A DNA stretch of 53,472 bases from Prevotella sp. UBA3776 (GTDB lineage Bacteria > Bacteroidota > Bacteroidia > Bacteroidales > Bacteroidaceae), in assembly GCA_002369515.1 (NCBI GenBank), contig DFFM01000030.1, positions 31,579-85,050 on the forward strand, in the 5' to 3' direction. Each line of letters opens with the position of its first letter. The first letter of the stretch is position 1. Under the pieces are notes generated by a model. It worked only from the letters and a program-made list of their open reading frames with translations. It was not told the DNA's origin and did not search any database. Positions 44,461 to 53,279 of the stretch are shown piece after piece. The translations under genes and the position numbers were made by a program.

Positions 44461-45570
44461 ATGAAAACCATAAAACTGACAATGGCACTTGTCGCCCTCA
44501 TGGTGGCTGGTGGCCTTCAAGCACAAAACAACAGCATGGAACTATCAATCAGACAACAGTCGCTGGCGGCCATCGCCGCCAACGAGGCCAAGGGCGACAT
44601 CAACGCCCTGAAACGCGAAATCAACACCGCTTTTGAGGCGGGGCTCACCGTGAGCGAAATCAAGGAGGCGCTCTCGCACCTCTATGCCTACACGGGCTTC
44701 CCGCGCTCGCTCAATGCCCTGGGAGCCCTTCAGCAGGTCATCGCCGACCGCCAGGCCCAGGCGAAAGCCTGTCCCCCGGGACGCGAGGCCGACGCCCTGC
44801 CCGCCGACTACGACGCCCTGAAGCAGGGCACCGAGGTGCAGACCCGTCTCACCGGACAACCCTTCAACTACACCTTTGCCCCACAGACCGACTACTATCT
44901 GAAAGCCCACCTCTTCGGCGACATCTTCGCCCGCAACAACCTGAGCTTTGCCGACCGCGAAATCGTCACCGTCAGCGCCATCTCGGCGCTGCCCGGCTGT
45001 GAGCCGCAGCTCAAGGCCCACGTCTCTGGAGCCCGCAATATGGGAGTCAGCGACCAGCAACTGCAAGCCTTGCCCGCCGTGCTGCTGGCCAAGGCCGGTG
45101 CCGACGAGGCCCGCCGTTGCACCGCTGCCGTCAACCAGGTGTGCGGCGTCAGCCTGCCGCAGGTTCCCGCCGGCGAAATGCCAGCCTCGCCGTGGCCACT
45201 GGGCGAAAAGAATCCCTACGGCCAGTTCTTCGTTGGCCAAAGCTATCTGGCGCCTTTGGCCGATGCCAGCCTGGGGCTGTTCAACGTTACCTTCGAACCG
45301 GGGTGCCGCAACAACTGGCATGTGCATCACCGCCAGGTGCAGGTGCTCATCTGCGTCAGCGGCCGCGGTTGGTATCAGGAGTGGGGCAAACCGGCCGTCC
45401 CGATGACTCCCGGCACCGTGGTGGCCATTCCCGCCGAGAAGAAACACTGGCACGGCGCCGCCCGCGACTCGTGGTTCCAGCATGTCACCTACCACACCCA
45501 AGTTCAGGAGGGTGCCTCCAACGAGTGGCTCGAACCCGTCAGCGACGAACAGTACAACGCCCTGCAATAG
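44461..45570 (+). CDS. Exported carboxymuconolactone-decarboxylase/cupin fusion protein
   Basis: A 369-aa protein with a signal peptide (LMVAGGLQAQ). Residues about 30-110 and 130-225 are two carboxymuconolactone-decarboxylase-like (AhpD-fold) helical domains (GLTVSEIKEALSHLYAYTGFPRSLNAL; FADREIVTVSAISALPG). Residues about 255-350 form a cupin with metal ligands in NNWHVHHRQVQVLICVSGRGWYQEWG and HWHG. Stand-alone CMD-cupin proteins are usually cytoplasmic oxidoreductase- or lactonase-like; export is notable. Reaction unknown. Confidence 0.8.
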   Translation: MKTIKLTMALVALMVAGGLQAQNNSMELSIRQQSLAAIAANEAKGDINALKREINTAFEAGLTVSEIKEALSHLYAYTGFPRSLNALGALQQVIADRQAQAKACPPGREADALPADYDALKQGTEVQTRLTGQPFNYTFAPQTDYYLKAHLFGDIFARNNLSFADREIVTVSAISALPGCEPQLKAHVSGARNMGVSDQQLQALPAVLLAKAGADEARRCTAAVNQVCGVSLPQVPAGEMPASPWPLGEKNPYGQFFVGQSYLAPLADASLGLFNVTFEPGCRNNWHVHHRQVQVLICVSGRGWYQEWGKPAVPMTPGTVVAIPAEKKHWHGAARDSWFQHVTYHTQVQEGASNEWLEPVSDEQYNALQ

Positions 45571-45602
45571 GCCGTGCTTTTCACCCTTCCATTCTCCTGC
45601 GA

Positions 45603-45730
45603 GAGATGAGGCCCCCCTCTCATCCCTCCTGGGGGGGACGCCCCAACGCGCAGCCATGCTCTCCCCCCAGGGGGAGTCGGAGGGGGCTTTCGTCCCCCCC
45701 CCAGGGGGGATGAGAGGGGGGCCTCATCTC
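45603..45730. repeat. Long G/C-tract inverted repeat between convergent genes
   Basis: The arms 45603-45640 and 45691-45730 are complementary apart from one mismatch and a 2-base difference in the G-run. They begin GAGATGAGGCCCCCC and contain CTCATCCC. An inner CTCCCC/GGGGAG stem lies between. This type of G-rich intergenic repeat is frequent in Bacteroidetes genomes. It may terminate both convergent genes. The right arm contains the last codons of the GIY-YIG gene. Confidence 0.7.
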
Positions 45731-46932
45731 TCCAGTATTTCTCCCAAGTGATAGGCCACGATGCCGTCCCTGTATGTGGTGTCGATGACCTGCACCAGCG
45801 CACTTTCGCGGTCACGGTGATAACCCACGTACAGCCGAAGCGCGTCATAGCTGCGCAAATAGCGCTTGCCGTCGCTTTCGTCAACATAGGTGTATTTGTT
45901 GAGTGTTGTCTGTTTCAGCTCACGGTATTCCGTACGTTTCGTTCCCTTCACGATTTCGTCGAAAAACTCCTTCTTGATGTTGAGCGTCAGTATTTTCAGC
46001 CCCTTCGTGTCAATCTTGTTCTGTTTCCTCACGATGTGCCGCTCCAGACATTCCTGCTCCGCGTTGTAGGCATAGCCCAGAATGGTGCCGTCCATCACCT
46101 TCCCGATGATTGTGTCGATTACTTCCAGCGGCACCACAAACCATTCTTGTGGCTCATGGCGCTGCCCGTTGTCGTCAACGACGGTCACATGGAATTGCAC
46201 CGCCTTGAGCAACTGGTGTACCAAGTCTTCAAACTTCTGCGAGTGCAGGTTCGCCACCTTGTAGGTGGCCACAATCTTGACGGGTGCCATCAGATAGGTT
46301 GGCTCGTGCGCTGCGTTGGCTATCCGTTCCTCCACGCTGTTCGTCGAGAAACCAATCTTGTAGAGATTCTGCTGGCTGCTGATGGCAGGATGGTCCGAAA
46401 GTGAGCGCAGCACATATATATAGCCCGTAATCTTGTCCTTTTCCGTCAGGTCGCTGTTCGCGAAGAATTTGCCGTCGCTCTCTTCCTGCAGTTCCGTGAC
46501 CGCATAGCCGCTGCCCACCACATTCTTGCGGAGCGTCTGGAGCAGGATGTCCGACTCGGTTCCGTTCTCATAGACGCAGCGCGTTCTGCCATTGAGCATG
46601 GAGTTGCTGCCCTGGTGGAGTTCGCCGACATGCTCCAGCAACAGCAGCTGCCCATCTACGATGTAGTAATGGCCCGCCTGCAGATTGATGGATTTGGATA
46701 TTCTCACCAGGCTGCGTCTGCCCGCCTTGAGGTCTTTGTGTACTTGTCTGAACAGCGGCTCATACCTGCTGAAGTCATCACACAGTTTGCGCTGTGCCAC
46801 ATAGTCCGCCTTTTTCTTGGCCTCCATGCCCTTCCGCATGTCCGCAGGCATGGCGAACAGCTCAGCCTCTTTCTCCGAGATGTCCAGCAGCGGGTCATCA
46901 AGAATCTCGTCCAGCTCCTTGTCTATGTTCAT
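45724..46932 (-). CDS. GIY-YIG nuclease-family protein with C-terminal ASCH/PUA-like domain
   Basis: A 402-aa cytoplasmic protein. The N-terminal 60 residues are helical and contain DDPLLD. Residues about 168-270 are a T5orf172-type GIY-YIG nuclease domain: GYIYVLRSL, LYKIGFS, the catalytic Arg203 in EERIANA, and the late EWF motif. Residues about 310-400 (LKILTLNIKKEFFDEIVKGTKRTEYRE ... ALRLYVGY ... ALVQVID) match the ASCH/PUA-like beta-barrel, a fold related to modified-base readers. It overlaps the 75-aa gene by 4 bp and follows the helicase gene. It could be the cutting subunit of a restriction-type system. Confidence 0.8.
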   Translation of the reverse strand: MNIDKELDEILDDPLLDISEKEAELFAMPADMRKGMEAKKKADYVAQRKLCDDFSRYEPLFRQVHKDLKAGRRSLVRISKSINLQAGHYYIVDGQLLLLEHVGELHQGSNSMLNGRTRCVYENGTESDILLQTLRKNVVGSGYAVTELQEESDGKFFANSDLTEKDKITGYIYVLRSLSDHPAISSQQNLYKIGFSTNSVEERIANAAHEPTYLMAPVKIVATYKVANLHSQKFEDLVHQLLKAVQFHVTVVDDNGQRHEPQEWFVVPLEVIDTIIGKVMDGTILGYAYNAEQECLERHIVRKQNKIDTKGLKILTLNIKKEFFDEIVKGTKRTEYRELKQTTLNKYTYVDESDGKRYLRSYDALRLYVGYHRDRESALVQVIDTTYRDGIVAYHLGEILER

Positions 46933-47156
46933 ACTTCAATTCCTTTCTGTCTTAATGCCGTCAAGGCGGCCCACATCATTTTTTCCTTCAAGTCGCCTCT
47001 CCGTCCTGGTTCCCGCCCATGGCGTTCCATCCATGCCCTCACTTCAACCAGTTTCTGGTTCATACGGTCGTCAGCCGTCGGGGCGGTCACTTTGGGCCGC
47101 ACTCCGTCCAGCAGCGGGTCTTCAAACAGTTCCAACAATTCTTTTGGCCATTCCAT
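46929..47156 (-). CDS. Small protein coupled to the GIY-YIG nuclease
   Basis: A 75-aa hydrophilic protein (MEWPKELLELFEDPLLDGVR at the start) with a helix-turn-helix-length C-terminal half rich in Lys and Arg. It shares the segment E[IL][LF]xDPLLD with the N-terminus of the GIY-YIG protein encoded downstream, suggesting a common docking element for a shared partner. The stop overlaps the nuclease ATG. No known family. Confidence 0.55.
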   Translation of the reverse strand: MEWPKELLELFEDPLLDGVRPKVTAPTADDRMNQKLVEVRAWMERHGREPGRRGDLKEKMMWAALTALRQKGIEV

Positions 47157-47190
47157 AATTCTTCATTCCATAACTTAACTTTCGCATGTC

Positions 47191-47586
47191 TGGAGTTATC
47201 TGGAGTTATCGGAAGTTAGCAGCCTTTGGCTTTCCCTACGGCCGCCGATTTTCAATTCAGGCTGTGAAGTTAACAGACATTAGTTCTCCATTAGAAGGGT
47301 ATTGTCCGCTAACTGAAGTTTCGGTTGTTTTCTACAACAACGAATTTAACGAATAAAACGAATCTGTCAAAGCATCGAAGATGCAACGAATGTTGACGAA
47401 TGCAGCGATTCGAATGATTCGTTGGCCACTTGAGGCCATTCGCTGCCGCCAGAGGTGTATTCGGAGATTTCGCTATATTCGTTGTTGTAGAGATGTGGTA
47501 GCATGGCATCTCTACTCCCGAAACTTCAGTCCGCTAACTTCACGAGCCGGAGGCTCGTTAACTACAGCTAACTCCCGCTAACTCCT
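47191..47586. repeat. Repeat element of about 0.4 kb with inverted 10-bp unit arrays at its ends
   Basis: The left end has three 10-mers in a row (TGGAGTTATC twice, GGAAGTTAGC; 47191-47220). The right end has three in opposite orientation (47557-47586). Inside are a 13-bp inverted pair (ACTGAAGTTTCGG at 47312-47324; complement at 47518-47530) and a hairpin ACGAGCC/GGCTCGT (47542-47558). It has no coding content and fills the gap between the helicase and 75-aa genes. It looks like a MITE or an intergenic repeat. Confidence 0.55.
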
Positions 47587-47622
47587 AGAAACAGAGCTTC
47601 CGAAACTTGAATCCATAATTTT

Positions 47623-49644
47623 TCATTCTTCATAATCCATCCCTGCCAGGCGTCTTGCCTTCAGGTTCCTGATCATCTGCAGGGCGGCAGCCATTTCCCT
47701 CACCTTGGGGTTCGGGTCTTCCGCGCTTGGCACCCGTCCGTCGTGCTCCTTCACATATTCCTTCAGCGGCCCCTTGAAGATGGTGATGGCCTGCTCCAGC
47801 GTCAGGTCGAACTTCTGCTCGGCTATCGTGTCCTGAATGATTTTCAGCGTAGGCGCATCCACCGACTTCGACAGCACCTCGTAGGCTCGCTGGAAGGGGT
47901 TGATGGTGTCAATCAGGTTGATGCTCAGCTTGTCGATGTTCACAAATCGGTTGGCAATCTTCATGAGTCGGTTGCCCTCGCTCTCCTGCTCGTCGCCGCC
48001 CTTCATGCTGCCTACATCCACGGGCTTGCCCTTGTCGTTCACGATGTCGGTGCCCTTGATCATCGTGTCGAGCAGCACCCGTTGGCGCACTTCTTCCACC
48101 TCGCCTTCCGACAAGTCGGGGTAACGCTCCCTGATTACCTTGGGTATCAGGTTCTGCGTGATGGTCTCTGCCGTCGTGGAGCCACTGATGGCCCTCACCA
48201 CCAGTTCGTCTTGCAGAATGGCAGCCTTCAGGTCGTCCAACTGCTCTTGCACAATGAGGCGTGTCTTCTCGCTCGACAGCGGTTTCAGTCCCTCCACGAT
48301 GAGTGTCCTCATGGGATTCCCCCTGTCACCATCGTCGTCATCCTTCGTAGTTTTGAAGTGCCACGAGGGAGCCATCACCTGTTCCATCAGCAGCGAGGCC
48401 GTGATGGCTTTCAGGAAGTCGTTCACCGCCACCTTCACGTCAGCCTGCTCAGCATCGGGCATGGCTATCATGTTGACGAACTTCGCCGTCTGCTTGCCCT
48501 CGCAATCGCGTGTGCAGCGTCCGATAATCTGAATCACCTCCGTCAGCGATCCGCGCACACCGATGGTCAGACACACCTCGCACCATTGCCAGTCGAAACC
48601 CTCCTTGGCTGTGCCCAGAGCAATGATGATATCCATGTCTTCGCGTTTCGTCATGCGCTGCAGATAGCCCTGCACCATGTTGCGTTCCTTCAAGTCGTCC
48701 TCCACCAGGTCGGCCACCTTCAACAGTCGTCCGTCGCTGGTGCGCACGTGGTAGATGCCCGTGTTGTAGTCTTTGCGTTCCACGGTGCCGATGACCTTCA
48801 TGATTTCGCCCGTCTCGGCATACTTGCCGATGCCCGTTGAGGCCCGTGCGTTCACGCTGGGAATGTGGATGATGGTCTTCTTCGTGGTGTCCAGCACCTC
48901 GTGGATATGATCCAGATACGAACCGTGGTAGAAATGATAGCCCAGCACCAGGTTCTTCAGATATCTATAGCCGTTCAGCTGCTGGTAGTAGTTATAGGTG
49001 ACGGGGTAGAACCGCGCTTCGTCCTCCACTCTCAGCACGGGTATGCCGTCGCCCCGGAAGTAACTGCCCGTCATGGCCACGATGTGGCCCGTCGAGTTGT
49101 TCATCACGCGGCGCACCACGTCGCCCAGGTTCGAGTTTGCGTCGGCCGAGGTGTGGTGGAACTCGTCAATTGCCAGCAGCGTGTCGTTGAAGTCCTCGTC
49201 CGAGATTTCCTTCATGCCGTTGCGCAGCGTGGCATGGGCGCACACCAGGATGGGCGCACTCTGCTGGTGGAAAAACTCTATGAAGCGTCCTTTCTTGTCC
49301 CGTTCGTTCTTCACGTCCGTCAGGTTGAAGTAGGGCGTCACCGTCCAGTCGGCAAAGAATCCGTAGGGCTTCAGCCGCGTGTTCTGAAACGAGCGCCCGA
49401 TGCTTTTCTCCGGCACGGCCACCACCACCCGTTTCAGTCCCTGGTTCATCAGTTTGTCCAGTGCAATGAACATCAGCGCGCGGCTCTTGCCCGAAGCAGG
49501 CGGTGCCTTGATCAGCAGAAACCGCTTCTGCCGGGCCTCGTAGGCCTTGGCCTGCATCTCGCGCATGCCCAGACTGTTGGTGGCGCTCGACAGTCCCGTC
49601 TGTTGGTAACTGATGTCAACGATGTTGTTGCTATTTTGTTCCAT
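47623..49644 (-). CDS. DEAD/DEAH-box helicase of a restriction-like system
   Basis: A 673-aa superfamily 2 helicase. Walker A is APPASGKS (47-54), the DEAH-like box is DEFHH (160-164) and motif III is MTGSYF. The C-terminal RecA domain has IALGTAKEGFDW and motif VI QIIGRCTRD. The last 230 residues are helical and specific to the family. It resembles the stand-alone helicases that accompany DNA methyltransferases in Bacteroidetes defence clusters (ResIII type). It probably translocates DNA for the associated GIY-YIG nuclease. Its gene is 279 nt from the antitoxin-toxin end and 567 nt from the methyltransferase stop. Confidence 0.85.
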   Translation of the reverse strand: MEQNSNNIVDISYQQTGLSSATNSLGMREMQAKAYEARQKRFLLIKAPPASGKSRALMFIALDKLMNQGLKRVVVAVPEKSIGRSFQNTRLKPYGFFADWTVTPYFNLTDVKNERDKKGRFIEFFHQQSAPILVCAHATLRNGMKEISDEDFNDTLLAIDEFHHTSADANSNLGDVVRRVMNNSTGHIVAMTGSYFRGDGIPVLRVEDEARFYPVTYNYYQQLNGYRYLKNLVLGYHFYHGSYLDHIHEVLDTTKKTIIHIPSVNARASTGIGKYAETGEIMKVIGTVERKDYNTGIYHVRTSDGRLLKVADLVEDDLKERNMVQGYLQRMTKREDMDIIIALGTAKEGFDWQWCEVCLTIGVRGSLTEVIQIIGRCTRDCEGKQTAKFVNMIAMPDAEQADVKVAVNDFLKAITASLLMEQVMAPSWHFKTTKDDDDGDRGNPMRTLIVEGLKPLSSEKTRLIVQEQLDDLKAAILQDELVVRAISGSTTAETITQNLIPKVIRERYPDLSEGEVEEVRQRVLLDTMIKGTDIVNDKGKPVDVGSMKGGDEQESEGNRLMKIANRFVNIDKLSINLIDTINPFQRAYEVLSKSVDAPTLKIIQDTIAEQKFDLTLEQAITIFKGPLKEYVKEHDGRVPSAEDPNPKVREMAAALQMIRNLKARRLAGMDYEE

Positions 49645-49673
49645 AATTATGTGTTATTTCGTTTTTTATTATT

Positions 49674-49681
49674 TATCTTTG
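49674..49681 (+). promoter_or_regulatory. -7 box for the antitoxin gene
   Basis: TATCTTTG, 26 bp before the antitoxin ATG at 49708. Confidence 0.5.
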
Positions 49682-49707
49682 TCGGCAGAAACCAAAAGAA
49701 TTAAGTT

Positions 49708-49962
49708 ATGACGACAGCTGCTTTGAACAATCTTTGGACTTATATCAACGGGCTCTCCTTAAAAAAGAAAGACCGAGAGTGGCTTGCCAACAAACTGTTC
49801 GAACCAACCGAAGTGGAAGCCGAGACAAAACGCCAGCAGGAATTTGTCAAGGAGTCACTCACCCGTGCCATCAATGAGGTTAGGGCGGCAAAACGCGAGG
49901 GACGCAAGCTGATGACCCTGGAAGAATTTGAAGAAGAACTAAAGGCGGAGGGTATCCTGTGA
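49708..49962 (+). CDS. Type II antitoxin-like protein
   Basis: An 84-aa protein of the kind usually encoded just upstream of RelE/ParE toxins in Bacteroidetes. It has a helical N-terminus (LNNLWTYINGLSLKKKDREWLANKLFEP) and a long charged C-terminal helix ending TLEEFEEELKAEGIL. The toxin frame starts GTG within its stop codon (GTGA overlap), the usual gene arrangement. The partner is decayed, so it is probably an orphan antitoxin. Confidence 0.65.
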   Translation: MTTAALNNLWTYINGLSLKKKDREWLANKLFEPTEVEAETKRQQEFVKESLTRAINEVRAAKREGRKLMTLEEFEEELKAEGIL

Positions 49963-50201
49963 ATGTAAAACTTTTCCCTTCTGAAGAATTCTTGCGCAGG
50001 TTTATCTTGGTCATGGTGTCCATAAGGTGCGAATGCCTATTGCTTCTAAGGGGAAGGGTAAAAGTGGAAGTGCCAGGGTGCTGACACTGGTCATGTTGGT
50101 TAGCGATGACGCTGAGGTTACGCTGCTGACGATCTATGACAAGGGCGAAATCAACAATGTGTCTGACAGTTATATTCAGGCATTTCTCCGTGATCTGTGA
50201 T
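49959..50201 (+). pseudogene. Decayed RelE/ParE-family toxin
   Basis: The frame opens at GTG 49959 with NVKLFPSEEF, the expected toxin N-terminus, then is lost. A second frame from about 49989 reads YLGHGVHKVRMPIASKGKGK, then SGSARVLTLVMLV and LTIYDKGEINNVSDSYIQAF, ending at 50199-50201, the typical C-terminal half. About 40 codons of the middle are missing and the halves are out of frame, so an internal deletion has inactivated the toxin. It converges with the methyltransferase gene, whose stop is 10 bp away. Confidence 0.75.
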
Positions 50202-50211
50202 TTGTTCTGTT

Positions 50212-52977
50212 TCATTTCTTCGTCATCTTTTCGTACATCTTGAACAGGCATTCCAGGCGGGCTTCGTCCGAGGCGAAGGGATAGCCGGGATAACAACTCT
50301 CCACGATGTCGTCCAGTCGGGCATGTGCTTCGCGCAAGTCCTGCGGCATCTTGTCGGGGTCGTAGAGTTCTGCCAAGGTCTTGTCGGGATAGAACTCACG
50401 GGTCACTAATACGTCCTCTGCCGCTTGCTCGATTGCTTCTTTCTTCTCGTCGGAGATTTTAGGGAAGGGGAAGGTGTTGTAGCAGATTGTATTAGAATAT
50501 TGCATGTCGGTTTTCATTCTGCCAGCTACAGTCCTTACCCAAACCATGTGCAAATAAGACGCTAAAATACCAAATAGTCTCATGTCATAGTTGTCACCAC
50601 AATAAATAAGCCTTACAGCATTTGACAAAACGGTATTTTCATCCGCGATACCCATTGGTAAATATTTTCTTTTTTCAGATCCAGTCTGAGGAACTACAAT
50701 TGATTTTTCTTTACAGTACTTCCTCTCTATAAATAAGTAAGGGGTATTAGCATATCTTCTTGTAGCTTCCTTAGTGCTTTCTTCTCTAAATTTTTGTATA
50801 TTGTCTAATCGACTCTTAAATATAGAAGATGAGCCTGCTAATTGAGTTACAACATCTTTGTCGCCTTCTTCAAAATATAAACAGTATCGCTCCCTATTGT
50901 TTACGAATTCGTCAGCTCCGACGTAAGACTTTATGTATTGACGAAATAGGATACATTGACTTTCTAAGGCTTCTTTTTCATTCTTTATCAATAGTAGATT
51001 TTGGTTATCAACAGGCGAACATCCTTTTATCATCTCTGGGAAACCTGATATAGAAGAATTACAAGGCTCCACGTAGGTTGTTTTTCCTGCAATCAAGTAT
51101 GGACTTATGTTATCTACTATATTTACTTTTTCACCATCATAGAATCGTTTTAAATTATTTCTGTTATTCGTTATACCTATTATCGTAACTGCAACCATTG
51201 CATTGTTTTTGGCATTGTTTTTCCACATGAAAGATTTATACGCAAAATCAATAATCTGCCTATCCAAAACATTCTTCCACAATAAAGATACTTGTTCTCC
51301 TTGTGTCACAGAATTAGTCGTAACAAAAGCAAACTTTCCTTTGGTCTCATTTATATAGTTTGATCCTTTTATAAACCAACATGAGATGTAATCCAATTTG
51401 CTGTAATTTTGCATATGCCCACAAACAATTTGTAAATCAGACTTCTGCTCCTTCGTTTGTTTGCTATAACCCAAATACGGCGGATTTCCAAACACAAACA
51501 CCTCTTCCTCTGGTGTATGCGGGCATACTTCGTTCCAATCTATCCGGCAGGCGTTGCCGCAGACGATTTGGGTGATGTTCTTCAGGGGAAGGGCTTTGGT
51601 GTTGACCCCAAACTGCGAGTTGAGCTTGGTGTTCATCTGGTGCTCGGCGAGCCAAAGGCTGAGCATGGCCACTTCGTGGGGGAAGTCGAGCAGCTCGATG
51701 CCGTAGAACTGGCTGAGGCTGATGACGCTGTTATCCACAAACAAGATTTCACCTTCGGGCGTACACTTGCGCTCCAAAGTGAGGATGTCCATTTCGAGGA
51801 AACGCAACGACTTGTAGGTGATAATCAGGAAGTTGCCGCTGCCGCAGGCGGGGTCGAAGAACTTCATGCGGCTCATGCGCCTGAGCAGGGCCTCGCACTT
51901 GCGCTTCACGGCCTTGCACTCCTCGTAGAACTGCTTCACGGAAAGTGCCCCGATGTCGCGCATCTGCCTTTTACTTTCGTATAATTCGTTTAATTCGTTG
52001 TAGTTTTTCCGCAGGTCGTCCAAGAAGAGCGGATTGATCACCTTCATGATGTTGGGCACGCTGGTGTAGTGCATGCCTTGGCTGGCGCGCTCCTCGGGAT
52101 TCACCACAGCCTGAATCATCGAGCCGAAGATGTCGGGATTGATGTCCTTCCAGTCCAGTTCGCCGCACTCGATGATGATGCGCCGCGCCTTCTGCCCCAT
52201 GCGCGGAATCTGAATGCGGCGCGAGAAGAGTCCGCCATTGACATAGGGAAACTGCTTCACGATGCTGGGGATGTGCTGCGGACGCAACGAGAGGTCCATC
52301 ACGTTGAACGACTCGTCGAGATATTGCGAGAGGTCGGAGCCGTCGGGCTTGGTGAAGCGCTGAATGCTGTCGGTGAACAGGTTGCTCTCGAAGATGCCCG
52401 TGTCCTCGGCGAAGAAACAGAACAGCAGGCGCGTGATGAAGATGTTGAGGTCGTGCAGGTCGCTGTCGGAACGGAACTCGTTGTAGGCGCGCAGTTCGTC
52501 GTGCAGCTTGGCGAGTTTTTCGGCCGCCTTCACGTCGGCAGGACTCTCCTCCACATAGTGAACGCGCTCTACGTCCATGAGCGGATAGAAGAAGGCGAAG
52601 TCGCAATAGACGCGCTCCAGCGGATTCTCGTAGGTGTCGCGCTCGCGCAGGTCGTAGGCCAGCAGCGTCTGTCCGTCGCTGACGGCCACAATCTTGGGCG
52701 CAGCCTTCAGTACCTGGACGTCGCGTTTCAGACGTTCAAGTTCCGCTTGCAGACGGGTGGCAGACGCGGCTCGATAGCAGAACAGCCCCTTGATGAGCAG
52801 TCCGTCGAACGTTTTCAGCACGCCTTTTCCTTCCCGATAGCGCTGGAGGTCGCGCTCACTCTTGCCGAATGCATACAACAACTGGTAGCCAACATTGTCG
52901 GCCGACAAGGCACGACCTCTGAGCGCCATCAGGCGCTCTTCGATTTCCTTGTAGCCGAGCTGGGTTTTCTTTGCCAT
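50212..52977 (-). CDS. MmeI-like class I SAM-dependent DNA methyltransferase
   Basis: A 921-aa DNA adenine methyltransferase. Motif I is FFDPACGSGNFL (about 374-384) and the catalytic motif IV is NPPY (498-501). KLHDELRAYNEF and FITRLLFCFFAEDTGIF precede the catalytic core, as in the helical connector of MmeI-family enzymes. Residues about 600-800 form the target-recognition part, followed by a conserved C-terminal SNTICYNTFPFP block. The N-terminal region (1-130) lacks a visible PD-(D/E)xK nuclease, unlike true MmeI. The enzyme probably protects host DNA while the helicase and GIY-YIG nuclease restrict. The gene starts after a long, highly structured leader. Confidence 0.85.
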   Translation of the reverse strand: MAKKTQLGYKEIEERLMALRGRALSADNVGYQLLYAFGKSERDLQRYREGKGVLKTFDGLLIKGLFCYRAASATRLQAELERLKRDVQVLKAAPKIVAVSDGQTLLAYDLRERDTYENPLERVYCDFAFFYPLMDVERVHYVEESPADVKAAEKLAKLHDELRAYNEFRSDSDLHDLNIFITRLLFCFFAEDTGIFESNLFTDSIQRFTKPDGSDLSQYLDESFNVMDLSLRPQHIPSIVKQFPYVNGGLFSRRIQIPRMGQKARRIIIECGELDWKDINPDIFGSMIQAVVNPEERASQGMHYTSVPNIMKVINPLFLDDLRKNYNELNELYESKRQMRDIGALSVKQFYEECKAVKRKCEALLRRMSRMKFFDPACGSGNFLIITYKSLRFLEMDILTLERKCTPEGEILFVDNSVISLSQFYGIELLDFPHEVAMLSLWLAEHQMNTKLNSQFGVNTKALPLKNITQIVCGNACRIDWNEVCPHTPEEEVFVFGNPPYLGYSKQTKEQKSDLQIVCGHMQNYSKLDYISCWFIKGSNYINETKGKFAFVTTNSVTQGEQVSLLWKNVLDRQIIDFAYKSFMWKNNAKNNAMVAVTIIGITNNRNNLKRFYDGEKVNIVDNISPYLIAGKTTYVEPCNSSISGFPEMIKGCSPVDNQNLLLIKNEKEALESQCILFRQYIKSYVGADEFVNNRERYCLYFEEGDKDVVTQLAGSSSIFKSRLDNIQKFREESTKEATRRYANTPYLFIERKYCKEKSIVVPQTGSEKRKYLPMGIADENTVLSNAVRLIYCGDNYDMRLFGILASYLHMVWVRTVAGRMKTDMQYSNTICYNTFPFPKISDEKKEAIEQAAEDVLVTREFYPDKTLAELYDPDKMPQDLREAHARLDDIVESCYPGYPFASDEARLECLFKMYEKMTKK

Positions 52978-53016
52978 TGCTCAATAGATTTAGGAGCATA
53001 GCACTTATCGGGATTA

Positions 53017-53168
53017 CAGGTACTTTCGCCACCAACCAAAAAGACACGGAAATAGCGCGAACCGCGCTTATCCGTGTCTGAGGTGGTGAGATAGTACCTG
53101 CTAAGATAGATAAGTGACATGTCCACGCTATTGAGCGCAGACATTAGTCATTTACCGTTATCTTAGCA
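53017..53168 (-). promoter_or_regulatory. Two consecutive long hairpins in the methyltransferase leader
   Basis: Hairpin A spans 53017-53100: CAGGTACT/AGTACCTG, CCACC/GGTGG, AGACACGGA/TCCGTGTCT and AGCGCG/CGCGCT nested in order. On the minus strand its AGACACGGA stem is followed by TTTTT, like a terminator. Hairpin B spans 53099-53168: TGCTAAGATA/TATCTTAGCA, TGAC..GTCA with ATGTC/GACAT, and CGCT/AGCG. Both lie in the predicted leader of the methyltransferase mRNA. Confidence 0.6.
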
Positions 53169-53279
53169 TTGTGTTCTAAACATCTCACCTTTCAGACACG
53201 CCGAATAACTGCTAATGCTGTTATTTGTTTTTTCCACGAAATGGTCACCGCCTTTCGCCAAAGGCATGTGACTCGTTTG

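Noticed and set aside
44545..45657. 370-codon open frame antisense to the CMD-cupin gene
   Set aside because: Low-complexity Gly/Val composition and no promoter; the sense product has two recognisable domains.
45504..45887. Short open frames with Pro/Gly-rich products across the G/C-tract repeat
   Set aside because: They arise from the intergenic inverted repeat and have no promoter or conservation signal.
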